Notes: generated from the sequence alone by a model not told the origin. Shown: positions 24,823-37,468, counted from the first letter of the stretch. The stretch: 64,000 nucleotides of DNA from Diphasiastrum complanatum (GCA_029204225.1 CM055100.1:59208975-59272974); one strand, 5' to 3'. Numbers and translations are program-made.

Positions 24823-25950
24823 ATGGCAACCTCAATTGGAGTCATGTTGGAAGCCAATGATAGGCTTACCTCAAGTAACTATTCATTATGGAAAGTGAGG
24901 ATGGAGTCACTTCTTGAGATGAATGATGTTTTGGATATTGTTGTAGGTTTGGAGGAGAGACCAACAACACAACAAGATCAATTGAGGTATGACAAGAGGG
25001 CCAAGAAGGCTCTACACATGATAAAGATGAATGTTACCAATGAACTTCTCAAGGAGGTTGGTAAGTGCACATCATCTTTGAAAGCTTGGAATTCATTGAA
25101 GAAGCTTTATGAATCCAAGTCTACTTCTAGAGTGTTGACTCTCAGAAGGCAAATCTTTTCTTGTTTGCAAAAGAATGAAAAAAGTCCAAGTACTTTTGTT
25201 TTGAGAATGAAAGCATTGAATGATGAGTTAGCTTGCATAGATGAAAGCATTAAGGAAGGAGAGCTTATTCAAGTGATTCTTAATGGCTTGTTGGATGCTC
25301 ATGCTAACATTGTTCAAAGTATTGCTATTCAAAAGACTTTGCCAAGTTTGATGGATCTTCAAGAGATCTTGATCAATGAGGAATATAGGCTTCAAGCGAG
25401 AGGTGGATCTACATCGACACTTCAAGAGGATGCTATGTTCACAAAGGGCAAATTCAAGGGCAAAACCAAAAGCAAGTGGTCTAAAGGGCAAGATCAAGTG
25501 GATGCTTCTTTAAGTGGCAAAAAGAAGGATAGATCCAAGCTCAAGTGCTTCTATTGTGGCATCAAAGGACACTTTGCAAGTGAGTGCTACAAGAAGAAGA
25601 GAGATCAAGGAGACAAGCAAGGTAATCTTACTCTTGATGAAGATGGTTTGGATGTGCAAGATGCAAATGATGATGCTTTTGTGATGTCTTCATGTATGCT
25701 TGCTAATGATGGAGATCTAGATCCTTGGTGGATTGATAGTGGAGCAAGTTCACACATGACCTTTTACAAAGAGTACTTCACTTCTTTGTTGGCATATGGA
25801 GATGACAAGAGGGTGATCTTACGACCAATGATGGTGAGTGTGCAATCAAAGGGATTGGCACAATTCCTATTTCTCTCTCTACAAATAGGAATGTTCATTT
25901 GGAGGATGTCTTGTTTATTCCATCTATTACCAAGAATTTTCTTAGTGTGA
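24823..25950 (+). CDS. copia B gag with protease start (frameshifted)
   Basis: Gag packages element RNA. The 375-residue ORF has a W-K-V core start (about residues 20-25), the UBN2-type region (residues 60-190), a Lys-rich linker, the CCHC knuckle CFYCGIKGHFASEC (about 242-255) and the protease active site WWIDSGASSHM (about 301-311). Compared with copy 2, one base is missing near 25820 and four near 25960, so the protease tail (VILRPMM... to the stop) is out of frame and the next ORF starts separately at 25973. The start is the ATG shared by both copies. Confidence 0.88.
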   Translation: MATSIGVMLEANDRLTSSNYSLWKVRMESLLEMNDVLDIVVGLEERPTTQQDQLRYDKRAKKALHMIKMNVTNELLKEVGKCTSSLKAWNSLKKLYESKSTSRVLTLRRQIFSCLQKNEKSPSTFVLRMKALNDELACIDESIKEGELIQVILNGLLDAHANIVQSIAIQKTLPSLMDLQEILINEEYRLQARGGSTSTLQEDAMFTKGKFKGKTKSKWSKGQDQVDASLSGKKKDRSKLKCFYCGIKGHFASECYKKKRDQGDKQGNLTLDEDGLDVQDANDDAFVMSSCMLANDGDLDPWWIDSGASSHMTFYKEYFTSLLAYGDDKRVILRPMMVSVQSKGLAQFLFLSLQIGMFIWRMSCLFHLLPRIFLV

Positions 25951-25972
25951 GTCAAATGCTAAGGGCCTCAAG

Positions 25973-27292
25973 GTGGAGTTTGATGGAGATGCTTGTTTGA
26001 TCAAAAGGAAGGATGTCTTGATTGGAAAAGGTAAAAGGCAAGAGAAGTTGTTCAAACTTGATGCTTGTGTTATTGCTAACCAAGTTGGATGTGTTGCAAG
26101 GGAGCAAATTTCTATTCAAGAGGTTTGGCACAAAAGGATGGGACACCTCAACTTCAAGTCATTGGAGGTAATGGCAAGGAAGAAGGTTGTGATTGGTCTT
26201 CCAAGTTCCTTAAGTAATGACAAGCCTGTTTGTGAGTTTTGTGCTTTGTCTAAGTCACATAGACTACCTTATACTAGATCTATTTCTAGATCTACAAAGC
26301 CTTTTCAACTTGTACACTCGGATATTCATGGATTTACTACAATTAGCAATAGTGGAGCTAAGATGTATGTAACATTCATTGATGATTTTAGTAGATTTTG
26401 TTGGATCTATCTACTAAAGAGAAAGGATGAAGTGTATGATGTCTTTGTCAAGTTCAAGAATGCAAGGGAGAACCAATTTTCCACAAAGATCAAGTGCTTG
26501 AGAGGTGACAATGGTGGTGAGTACATATCTAACAAGTTCAAGGCCTTTTGTGATGAGCATGGGATCAAGAGGGAGTATACAACATCAAGGACCCCACAAC
26601 AAAATGAAGTGGCTGAAAGGAAGAATAGAACTTTATGTGAAAGTGCTAAAGCTATGAGGTTAAGTGCTAATCTTGACAAACCATTTTGGGATCAAGCTTT
26701 ATTGTGTGCCAATTTCTTGTGCAATAGGTGGCCGAGTGCTATTTTGGATGGAAGGACACCTTTTGAGATGCTATTCAAGAGGAGGCCGAGTGTCAACTTT
26801 CTAAGAACCTTTGGATGCACATGCTATGTCAACATTACTCTTGATGATAGAACCAAGGAGGATCCATCTTCAAGAAGAGGTATTTTTGTTGGATATAGTG
26901 AGGTGAGTAAAGCCTACAAGGTTTACATTCCTTCTACTAACAAAGTGATTGTTGGTAGAGATGTCATTTTTGATGAGGGAAACATTCCAAAGGTGTCTTC
27001 AAGCATGATTGATGGTAAAGTAGATGGTTCTAATATTATTGATGTTGATGAGAAGGATCCTACTTTGGATGGTGGTGATGATGGACCTTCATCATGTCAA
27101 AAGCCAAGGAGAACATCAAGAGAAAGACAAGTACCTTCAAGGCTCACATATGATCAAAAGGGTAAGCAAGTAGTTTCTGGAAATTATGTTGCTTTCCTAA
27201 CCTCTTTGGATGATCCTACAAGTGTAGATCAAGCAAGGAAAGAAGAGGAGTGGATCCAACCAATGGATCTCGAGTATCGATCTCTTATGAAG
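25973..27292 (+). CDS. copia B integrase region
   Basis: Integrase inserts element cDNA. The frame begins in the protease/linker (FDGDACLIKRKDVL), then shows the zinc domain (HKRMGHLNF ... CEFCALSKSHR), the DDE core with HSDIHGF (near 26310), CLRGDNGGEYIS (near 26500) and ERKNRTL (near 26615), followed by FWDQALLCANFLCNR, FGCTCYV and GRDVIFDEG. All three acidic residues are present. It ends with the usual RT approach, EEEWIQPMDLEYRSLMK, and then switches to the captured segment. The ORF itself runs on to 27865. No RT follows. Confidence 0.9.
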
Positions 27293-28368
27293 AGTGGAAC
27301 ATCTTTTGGAGGATCTTCTTGTGTACATGGAGCTATGCAAGTGGATGGATGTTATCTTGCTGTAAAAACAAGTAATGGATCTGGAAAACAAATTTTGTTC
27401 AATGACTTTGATGGTCAAGTTGAAGATCAAGAGGTTGATCTCAAAGTGCTTCAACTAGTCAAAAGGGAAATTGGCAATTTGGAGCTAGTCAAGAGCATCA
27501 AAGGAGAGGTAATTGGCAAAGGTGTTATGGATCTATTTTTGCAGCATATTGAAGACTCAAGTAAGGTCAAAGGAGAAGCAAGGAAGTGTTATTCAAGTTT
27601 ACTTTACTTGTTCTATCTCATGTTTGAGCAATTTCATGTGGATGTGTGCAAATTGTCAAGATATGGTAAAACTAGCTACATTGGTGAGCATTGTTTTGAT
27701 GTTGGATCTGTACTAGCATTCTTGGCTGATTTTGCTGATGGAAATGAAGCTATTGGAGGTTCATTATGTCACTCATCCATGGCTAAGTTCTCAAGTGTTG
27801 AGCTACTTGGTGCCAATACTTGGAGATTGTCAATTTTTGGTGAGTTCATGGTCATTTTCTTGTGACAAGTAGATCTTGAAGATGGACTAGTGCAAACTAC
27901 TTGGTTTATGGAGTCATGTGGTGCTGGATTTGCATCATTAATGTACTCACCTACTCATGGATTTCCAAGGTTTGATGGTTTCTTGTGGCAAGATGAAGAT
28001 GGAGGCTCATTCATGGAGTATCATGGTGGATACAAGGCAACAAAGGACAAAGGAGGAGAAGACATGCAAGCAAAAGTTGATCACTCACATTTATTGTTTG
28101 TTTGTTGTATTTTTCCAGATATTTCAGAGTTGGAAGCATGGTGGAATCATTTCATTTACATTCTATTTGATTCTTCATGTTCTAGTCACATTTTTATATG
28201 CAAAATTGATGTAAGAAATAGTGAAGCATCCCAAGTGGACACTATTCTCTATATCAATTATGGTTGTTTCTATTTTGAGCATTACATGATCATTGAAAGA
28301 AGATCTATTCTTAGGAAGAAGATCATTCTTATGATGGATCAAAGTTCTATTGGCAAAAACTATGCTAG
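27293..28368 (+). other. captured non-retroelement segment replacing the RT core of copia B
   Basis: About 1.08 kb between EYRSLMK (the normal RT entry) and EHWKLGKRVLRYI (the normal RNase H entry). The integrase frame continues for 190 more codons (SGTSFGGSSCVHG... to a stop at 27865). A second frame of 164 codons (27890-28384) follows, with MYSPTHGFPRFDGFLW and ELEAWWNHF. No RT motif is present in any frame. The second half is also in copy 2 with mostly amino-acid-changing differences, which argues against present selection on the protein. I do not recognise the source; a host gene fragment or transcript is the simplest guess. Confidence 0.7.
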
Positions 28369-28956
28369 GAGCATTGGAAGCTAGGAAAGCGAGTTTTGAG
28401 GTACATCATTGGAACTCGAGATTTTGGCATATTGTATGAGGGATCATCACCTAATCTTTTTGGATTTTCAGATTTGGACTATGCTGGAGATGTAATGGAT
28501 AGGAAATCCATTAGTTCTTATTGTATTTTCATAGGTGATGGAGCTATATCATGGATGTCAAAGAAACAAGCCACTATCTCATTGTCATCTAGTGAGGCCG
28601 AGTACAAAGCTCTTACACATTGCACAAAGGAGATGATATGGATCAAGAGGATGATCAAGGATCTTCACTTGTTGGATTTTTCAGAGAGCCCGATCATCTT
28701 TTGTGAGAATCAATCAGCCCAAAGAATGGCATCCAATCCTATCTTTCATGCTAGGAGCAAGCATATTGAGATACAATATCATTTTGTGAGGGAGCGAGTC
28801 ATTGCAAAGGAGGTGGAGCTTCAACATGTGTCTTCAAGGGAATGGGTAGCTGATATCTTCACCAAAGCATTGGGAAAAGACTTGTTTATGAAGCATAGGA
28901 CTTCACTTGGAGTATTATCAAAGTCTATGCTAAAACTAGTTGAAGAGGGAGTGTGA
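28369..28956 (+). CDS. copia B RNase H
   Basis: RNase H degrades the RNA strand during reverse transcription. Motifs: GTRDFGILYE, FSDLDYAGDVMDRKS (catalytic Asp), SSEAEYKAL (catalytic Glu), CENQSAQRMA (the catalytic Asp is here Glu, while copy 2 keeps Asp), HARSKHIEIQYH and VADIFTKAL. The frame stays open from EHW at 28369 to the stop at 28956, but an in-frame ATG first appears at 28396. The Asp-to-Glu change may reduce activity. Confidence 0.88.
   Translation, partial: EHWKLGKRVLRYIIGTRDFGILYEGSSPNLFGFSDLDYAGDVMDRKSISSYCIFIGDGAISWMSKKQATISLSSSEAEYKALTHCTKEMIWIKRMIKDLHLLDFSESPIIFCENQSAQRMASNPIFHARSKHIEIQYHFVRERVIAKEVELQHVSSREWVADIFTKALGKDLFMKHRTSLGVLSKSMLKLVEEGV
28942..28951 (+). other. polypurine tract of copia B
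   Basis: GAAGAGGGAG lies directly before the 3' LTR start, the usual plus-strand primer position. Confidence 0.8.
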
Positions 28957-29601
28957 AAGATTCAACTAGTTTCATCACATTTTGCAATATTTCCATATTT
29001 GGCATATTGAGGCCGAAACTTGTTTTAGACTTAGAGATTGACTTTTCAAAGTTCATTAGTCTAAATTTCATTTGAATAAACACTTTTTGAAAGTGTGGAA
29101 AAGATAGAATGCGAGTTTGAGTAGATTCAATTTGAATAAGTTGGGTACATTGAATCTAGACCCAAAATTGGTAGGGTTAGCATTTTGGTGAGAAAGCCAA
29201 GTGGCCAAATAGGGTTTGGACCTGCTATAAAAGGATGTAACTCATGGAGAGAGTCATCTTCTCTCTTCACTATCTCATTTCATGCTTATACATGGTTCTC
29301 TTGGGTTCTACTATCCATTGGTGCACTATCTTGGTGATTGCTTGCAATTCTATGTGTAGAATGATCTATATTTGCTATTTTTGGATCCACACGTGTGAAA
29401 TATAGTAGCTTGCTGGTTTTGTATGGACAAAAACAGTACATAATCATTTCCTTCAAGTTTGATCAAGTTCTATTAGTGTTTGCATCTCAAATTGTGTGTA
29501 GATGCTGATTTTTCTACATTGGTGAAATTGGTAGTGTATTTCTCTTTCTAACCAAAAATCATTCAAGTAGATAGGATCTTAAGGATCTGAAATCTTTCAC
29601 A
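28952..29601 (+). repeat. 3' LTR of copia B
   Basis: 650 bp, starting TGTGAAAGATTC and ending TCTTTCACA, followed by GGTAT, the second copy of the target duplication. It differs from the 5' LTR in scattered substitutions and in one cluster near the leader (ATGGAGAGAGTC). Confidence 0.97.
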
Positions 29602-32600
29602 GGTATCAATCGAGAGGAGGAAACTCAAGTCGGGGATCATTTCAACAATATCATGAACAAGTCAATGATGGTCTGAATTGAGGCAATTGCAATCAAGGCC
29701 GAGGTCAAGGATGCAGCTATTAAAGACAAAATAAACCTGGAAATTGTAGCTACTACAACAAACCTAGCCATTGGGAGCGTGAATGCTTCAAGAAACAGAA
29801 GGAGATGGAACCAAGAAAAGATAAATGGCAAGTGAGAAATTATGCTGATCAACATCAATTTGATGACTATTATTATGAAGACAATTATACTGATCAACAT
29901 CAATACGATGATGATCAATATGAAGATGATACAGGTGAGAGTTCAAAATCGTTCGTTACAACATTAATGACAAGTGATGAAGCCAATGATACTTGGTACA
30001 TTGATAGTGGTGCATCCAAGCACATGACTTCAAGGAAAGAGTGGTTTTCAGAACTCAAGGAAATTGACAATGGTGATGAAGTTGGACAAGCTGATGGCAA
30101 ATTGCTATTTGTTAAAGAGTTGGAGTGGTACCAGTGAAATTAGCCAGTGGGAAGATAAAGCAGATAAGCAATGTGCAATATGCACCTGACTTAGCTAACA
30201 ATCTACTATTTGTTGGGATGATGGCTGATCAACAACTCAAGGTTGAGTTTGACAGCGACAAGGACATCAAGAATCACTACAAAGTGATTGCTATAGGAGC
30301 TAGAGTCAACGAGAATCAACTCTACAAATTGAATGCGAGATCTTTTACTCAAACTATGGTAAGCATTGTTGATAGTCGAAGTAACCTTTGGCATCAAAGG
30401 GGTTTGTTCATATTAGTGCTCAAAGCTTGCACATCCTTAAAAGAGGTAATCTAGTTGTTGGATTGCCTGATATCTCTTTTGAAGGAAAAATTTGTGAGGA
30501 TTGCATTTTGGAAAAACAGCATCGAGAGAGATTTTTCAAAGATGGAGCAAGAAGAGCCAACGACATTCTTGATCTTGTTCATAGTGATCTGTGTGGACCA
30601 ATACAAACTAGGTCCATTAGTGGTTGTTACTATTTCATCATTCATTGATGACTATAGTACATATCCGGATTTATTTCATAAGCAAGAAATCTAATGCTTT
30701 TGCCAAGTTTAGAGAGTTCTAGGGCAATGCTTAAGAGCAAGGGTTTGCCAAATACTTTTTGGGCAGAAGCATGCAACACAACTACTCATATCTTGAATCA
30801 GTGTCCTACGAAGTTTGTGGAGGGTGAGACACCTTACAAAGCTTTTCAACTGAAAAGAAACCTAATGTTTCTCATTTACGAGTATTTGGTTGTGATGCTT
30901 ACGCTTATGTGCCTGATGAAAAATGAAAGAAGTTGGATGCAAAAGCAGTTAAGTGTATTTTCCTTCGATATGATGAAAGAGCCAAGGCATACATGATGTA
31001 TGACACAGATGCACAAAAGATCATGATTTTCAGAGATGTTACTTTTGATGAGATGGGTCAAAATGACCAAATAAAATTGACAATTGATTCCTTTGATGAT
31101 AAAGCTAAAGTACAGGTGAAGAAAGAAGTTGATGTCGATATGGAAGAGCCAATGGAAAAAGACAGGGTTAATAATGAGACTCCTAGGAGAGTGCCTAAGT
31201 GGTAAGTGAGTAGGGAGAGCTTAGAAGATCAAGTAGAAATTGAAAACCTCCTGCAAGATTAGAGATGAATCTAGCTCTGATGGGCTCTATGCTCAAGGCT
31301 CAAGAACCAGTAACTTTTGATGAAGCAAAGGAGCACAAGGAGTGGCGTGCAACTATGGAAATAGAAATGGAAGGCATATCAAAAAATAGGACGTGGAATT
31401 TGGTTGATCTACCTGATGGTAAGAAGCCTATAACTTGTAAATGGATTTATAAGATCAAATATGGAGCAGATGGGCAACTCAACAAGTATAAAGCACAGTT
31501 GGTTGCAAGAGGATTTGAGCAACAAGAAGGTATTGATTTTGAGAAAACCTTTACACCCGTAGCTAAGATGGTGACTATACGTTCTATCATTGCTATTTCT
31601 GCTTTCTGTGGTTGGAAGATCCAGCAAATGGACGTTAAATCTGCTGTTCGTAATGGAGTGCTGGATGAAGAGGCGTACTTAGTACAACCTCAAGGATTTG
31701 TTGAGCCAGGGAGAGAGCATCTTGTTTGTAAGCTCAACAAAGCCATTTATGGATTGAAGCAAGCACCACGGGCATGGTACTCTTGCATTGATGAACACTT
31801 CAAGCGAAGGGGAATGGTAAAGAGTGATGCTGATCCTAATCTTTACATTCTAAGGCAAGATTCAGATATAGTGTTCATTGTGTTGTACGTGGATGATTTG
31901 ATTATCACAAGAAGTAATGAGAGCTTAATTGATGAAATCAAATCAGATCTTTCCAATGCTTATGACATGAGCGAGCTAGGATTGATGCACTATTGTCTTG
32001 GCATTGAAGTATGGCAAAAGAAAGACATGGTCTTTCTTACACAAAGCAAATATGCACAAGATTTGCTTTATAGATTCAATATGCAGGATTGTAAGGAGTA
32101 CACCTATGGATGTCAACATAAAGCTTACTGCATATGATGAGTCCGAGAAAGTGGATGCTTATTTGTATAGACAGCTGGTGGGTAGTTTGATTTATTTGAC
32201 ACACACACGACTTGATATTTCTTATGTTGTTGGTGTTGTTAGTCAATTTATGCAAGATCCTAGTCCAACACACTAGAAGTCTGCTAAATGTATTCTCAGA
32301 TACATTCGAGGGACATTGAATTTTGGTTTGAAGTATGATAAGCCTGAAGCGCCAATGTTGATAGGCTATATAGATGCCGATTGGGCAGGTAATACATTCA
32401 GTTATGCTACAGCTGCAATTTCATGGAGCAGCAAAAAGATCATAGTGGTCATACATTCAGTTATGGTACAGTTGCAATTTCATGGAATAGCAAAAAGCAA
32501 CCTACAATAGCCTTATCATCAACGAAAGCTGAATATCGAGCATCAGCTGCATTCACCTTGCCAAGAATTCAGTTTTACATGCTCGAACCAAACACATCAA

Positions 32601-32777
32601 AATACACTATCATTTTATTTGAGAGAAACTTTTTGATGGAGCCATTGATCTTGTTTTTTGTAAATCTGAAGATCAAATGGCAGATATTTTTACTAAGTCA
32701 TTAGGTAGATGTAAATTTGAGAGGTTTCGTACTCTTTTAGGAATAGAAGAATGTAATTTTATCATTGAGGGAGAGTG
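29602..32777 (+). pseudogene. copia C remainder: gag tail, protease, integrase, RT, RNase H
   Basis: Resumes the outer gag tail. The zinc knuckle is decayed (CSYYNKPSHWEREC, second Cys lost). Protease WYIDSGASKHM (near 29995); GAG-pre-integrase LWHQRG; integrase zinc CEDCILEKQHRERF and HSDLCGPIQT. Much of the DDE core is then deleted, with FWAEACNTTTHILNQ resuming at about 30757. RT is a clean ORF (31265-32137) with KYKAQLVARGF, AIYGLKQAPRAWY and an intact YVDDLIIT (near 31887). RNase H (32140-32700) has a 50-bp internal duplication (about 32393-32441 and 32451-32500) and a deletion after TKAEYRAS. This is the only intact RT palm in the window apart from the A copy near 61590. Confidence 0.9.
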
Positions 32778-33045
32778 TTAGAAATCAATGATAAACTTCA
32801 TTCTGTTACTGTTTACGATGTACATTAATGTTGACAACTGTTACCAACTGTAATTAGCCGTAGGCTAGTCTATTAGTCTACTTGTAGGTTTTCTCTCTCT
32901 ATCAGAGTTCATGGTTCATTTGTACATTTCACATTTTGGACTATGATCTAGTGTGTGATAGAGTGATTGTGTGTGTTCTTCTTCCGCCTTCTTGTAGTGA
33001 TTGCCTTATGGTGAATGTTTGATGTTCCATATCTGATTATCAACA
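32778..33045 (+). repeat. 3' LTR of copia C
   Basis: 268 bp, TGTTAGAAATCAATG ... GATTATCAACA, preceded by the purine tract TTGAGGGAGAG. The ends TGTT and AACA are inverted. No TATA box is obvious. The 5' partner is lost. Confidence 0.85.
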
Positions 33046-33123
33046 AAGAGAGGTAGGGAGATATGGAGAGAGGGGGGGAAGGCAGAGAGTAGAGAAAGAG
33101 TGTGTGTGTTTGTGTGTTTAGGG

Positions 33124-34509
<1,386 letters not shown>

Positions 34510-35403
34510 TGTCAGAAATCGGTGAGTGTAGCAGAAACGAGTTCTGATACAGGAATAGAACTTAGTATCTTGATGAGAATCGAACAATTAGTTCCAAAGA
34601 TAGAGGTCCAGAGTCAAAATCTGGATCGAGATACCAACAGTGTAAACTTACAATGGACAGTTGTGGATCAGAAGTGTGTTAGCTTAGCAGCAAGAATAAA
34701 AATGTATAAGTCTGTAATAATGCACAAATGGACAAAACAGTTGTGTGTGGACCAAATCGCACTCTTTGATTAATAAAAAATAGAGTGCATGAGTGTGAAG
34801 CAGTGCGCTAGTCTATGAGGCACAAAATGTAGACCTTCAGATGCTTGATCGTTGCTAGATGGATTCTCTCTTCTGTTTGAGAAAATACAGTCAGACATAA
34901 AGGAATTGGATGATCAATGACTGCTAAAGGTATAGATTTACTCTAGATTCACTTTAATTGTTGATGATGCACTTCGGTGACCAGTACTTGATGGTATAAA
35001 TTTGAATCTACTTAATTTACTAGAGTCGTTTTATAGTAGATAACCATCGTTGTAAATAGTAAATCTATTTACAAGTAGGTGAACTATCATGTTGTCCTTC
35101 TAATCGCGACGTGGGTTGGAATTGACTGACAGTACATGGATCAACTTTTTTTTTGTATCAAACTTTATAGATTTGGCTTGATTTTGTATTTAATAATTCA
35201 TGAGGGAGTCGAGTAAGTCGATGGAGTCGAGTAAGTCGATGGATTTGAGTAAGTCGAGAGTCGAGTAAGTCAAGAGTTGGGTATTGTTGTTGAAGCCAAA
35301 GTTGATGGAGTCGCACTTTGAGTATTTGTTGTAGTATGAGTATATACAATTTTCAAGATGCTCATTATCGAATGGATTTGGACCTGACCATTAAATCCAA
35401 CAT
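34510..35403 (-). repeat. 3' LTR of copia F (inner limit clear, outer approximate)
   Basis: On the minus strand it begins TGTTGGATTTAATGG right after AAGGAGGAA, a purine tract ending the RNase H region. A TATA box (CTATAAAAC) lies near 35030. A short minisatellite of GAGTCGAGTAAGTCGATG-like units occupies 35205-35280. The far end is put near a TTCTGACA at about 34510, without a second LTR to confirm it. Confidence 0.55.
35205..35280. repeat. 18-bp minisatellite inside LTR F
   Basis: About four imperfect units of GTCGAGTAAGTCGATGGA, a motif present only in this LTR in the window. Confidence 0.8.
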
Positions 35404-35934
35404 TCCTCCTTAATGTGAAATCTGAAAAATTTTGATCTTCAGATTTAGAATGTTGTTAAATCTGATGTGACGATCCTTGGATAATGCTTTGGTGAAGTAA
35501 TCTGCTACCATAGAATCTGTCCTGCAGTAGACTAATGATACTTCATTGCTTTGCATTTTTTCCCTGAGGTAGTGATACCTGATTTCAATATGCTTACTTC
35601 GAGAGTGAAATCTCGGATTAGAGATAGTGCAATTGTGCTTTGATTATCACAATATATGACTGTTGGTTGTAGATGAGCAAGGTTTATATCTGCTAGTAGA
35701 TTTCTCAGTCAAATCGCCTCCTTGGTAGCATTTGTGGCAGCTATGTATTTTGATTCAGTTGATGATAATGCTACTGAGGTCTATTTTCGGCTGTTTCATG
35801 AGATTGGGCCTTGATTGAATAATAATACAAATCCAAAAGTCGATTTTCTGGTGTCGATATATCCTGCCCAATCTGCATCTATATAACCTTCAAGAATATT
35901 GGCAAATTGGCTGCCTCCATAACAGATGCACAGA
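35404..35934 (-). pseudogene. copia F RNase H fragment
   Basis: Minus-strand reading gives CICYGGSQFANILEGYIDAD, GYIDTRKSTFGF, ALSSTESKYIAA, YCDNQSTIAL and a decayed HSRSKHIEI block, ending at the purine tract before the LTR. Multiple stops. At its upstream edge it is joined to a fragment of LTR G rather than to the RT/RNase H connection. Confidence 0.8.
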
Positions 35935-36176
35935 CAATGAATCATCCAAATGATGGTGTAGTAGGGTGAGTTTGGCCTCCTTATATAAGCTCTAGAACCT
36001 TTGCATGTGGAAACGCAAGGTTTTAACTCCCCTATACATAGATTCCACTAGAATAGAGTCTCTATGCATGGATCCTCTACTCATAGGTTGCTATAGATAC
36101 TTTACACATGCATATATGGTCCCAAACCTTGTACTAACTCCAATTAGTGTGTTTGGGCCTCACAAGGTTACTAATT
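35935..36176 (-). repeat. LTR G fragment (U3, TATA and start of R)
   Basis: Homologous to part of 48853-49275 (shared blocks TGTGAGGCCCA, CACTAA-TGGAGT, CATGCATAG, GAATCTATGTATAGG). A TATA box reads TATATAA on the minus strand at 35981-35987. The fragment ends with 17 nt (35935-35951) identical to the outer end of the other G fragment at 37625-37641. Confidence 0.65.
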
Positions 36177-36407
36177 ACTGCAATCCTGCAACCTAAACTT
36201 GTGCATCAACTCTTTGACATACTTCACCTGTGTTAAACCCACTTCATGTCCTTTTTGCCACACTTCTACTCCAAGGCAGTAATGCATCAGGCTGAGATCT
36301 GTCATCTCGAATTGTTCCATGAGGTCTTTCTTGATCATGTCTATCATTTCTTGATTATTTTCCGTAATAATCAAGTCATTAACATAAAGAGCAATCAAAG
36401 CAACCAT
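36177..36407 (-). pseudogene. copia RT fragment with mutated catalytic motif
   Basis: A 78-residue ORF: MVALIALYVNDLIITENN, FEMTDLSLMHYCLGVEVW, KYVKELMHKFRLQDC. This is the second half of a copia RT palm. YVDD is changed to YVND, which removes a catalytic Asp. The reading stops at LQDC where LTR G sequence begins. Confidence 0.85.
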
Positions 36408-37450
36408 ACCATCAAAGCCTTCTTGTCATGCAATAGTCAGAAGTGACATGCATGGTCATTAGGCAATGGATGGTGTGACATGCAAGCTTCTAACTGCAAA
36501 ATACCTTTCCCAAGCACATTTACTACCTTTGATGTCCACTCTTCTCCCACCTCTTAGGATTTTTAGTCCCCTGAAAATCTATTTCAGCTAAGGCACTAAG
36601 AATATGTATAGACATGAGTAAATGTAAAAAGTGAATTATTGTAGGAAAAAGTCTAAAACAATTTTATTTCTATCATATACTTGGGTTGAATCACCGATAT
36701 ACAAAAATCATCCACTAGTATGAAAAATAGTACTAGTCTGATCTTTTGCATACAATTCACCATAGGATTTAACCAGGAAATGAAACCAATTTTTTACTTT
36801 TGATCAATTTCTATCGATTACAACTTTTCCAATAAAATTGGACAACTTTTTCTTTCTATTGACCGGTTTGGCATTACTCCTCCATCAATACTAACAACAA
36901 CTATGTAAACTTCAGTTTTACGAAATTTGTCTGCCAATATCATTGATTTGTGACCCAACCGTCATAGCACATGCGTATAACCACTCAAATCAACTGTAAA
37001 TCCCTCATTCATGTCAGAATCATGCAATCAATCCATGCAAGCACAATACCACAAATTAGAAAAAAGACTAGCTTGCAATCAGAACTATTACGGATTTTGC
37101 CAATTTTGCTCACAAAATTGCCAAAACTTTGGCTAGAGTACACCAAATTAGGCGCTGTAAAGCACAGTACGGAGGGAGACCAAGTGAAAGAGATGCTTTC
37201 CACATCAGCCTACCACCTAGGCTTCACACGTGTGAGAATAGAGCATATGAAATTATGTAGTAGGGCGCACTTCTAGCAGGGCATATAATGTAAAATAAAT
37301 TAAACACCATCCCAAAATTGATGTTACCAACAGTCTTAAATGGTCCATTAGGCTTCGGTGAAGCATTTATATTAGTCCTATGAAGCAGTATAACCTACAC
37401 CAAAATTTCAACGAAAGGTAGCACTTCTCCAAGTTCTCCAAACTTCATAA
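36408..37450 (-). other. non-coding leader-like stretch of defective element G
   Basis: Lies between a primer site at 37451-37468 and an RT fragment in the same orientation. It has no coding domain and may be the untranslated leader plus deleted gag region of the element. No other feature is seen. Confidence 0.35.
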
Positions 37451-37468
37451 GCCTTGCTTTGATACCAA
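37451..37468 (-). other. primer binding site of element G
   Basis: The minus strand reads TTGGTATCAAAGCAAGG directly after an LTR-like end CTTACA. This is an initiator-Met-type site extended on both sides. Confidence 0.7.

Larger units (their letters stand above)
23574..29601 (+). mobile_element. copia family B, complete copy, non-autonomous (no RT core)
   Basis: 6028 bp bounded by LTRs 23574-24222 and 28952-29601 and a perfect 5-bp target duplication GGTAT (23569-23573 and 29602-29606). Order: LTR, primer site, untranslated leader of about 590 bp, gag, protease, integrase, captured segment, RNase H, polypurine tract, LTR. The RT palm is absent: no YVDD-type motif lies between integrase and RNase H. 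By eye the LTRs differ at roughly 30-35 of 650 positions, so the insertion is moderately old. Mobilisation would need RT supplied by another element. Confidence 0.95.
23175..33045 (+). mobile_element. copia family C, 5'-truncated, split by a nested copia B
   Basis: The outer element consists of 23175-23573 and 29602-33045. Gag starts mid-domain at DTLKALFEMTN, so the 5' LTR, primer site and gag N-terminus are missing. The inner element 23574-29601 lies between the Gly/Arg-rich gag tail (RGRGGRFGCGR) and its continuation (YQSRGGN). The outer 3' LTR (32778-33045) is complete. Confidence 0.9.

Noticed and set aside
27293-28368. Captured segment of copia B as a nested independent transposon
   Set aside because: No LTRs, inverted repeats or flanking duplication at the edges, and its 3' part with the RNase H-side junction is shared with copy 2, so it belongs to the family.
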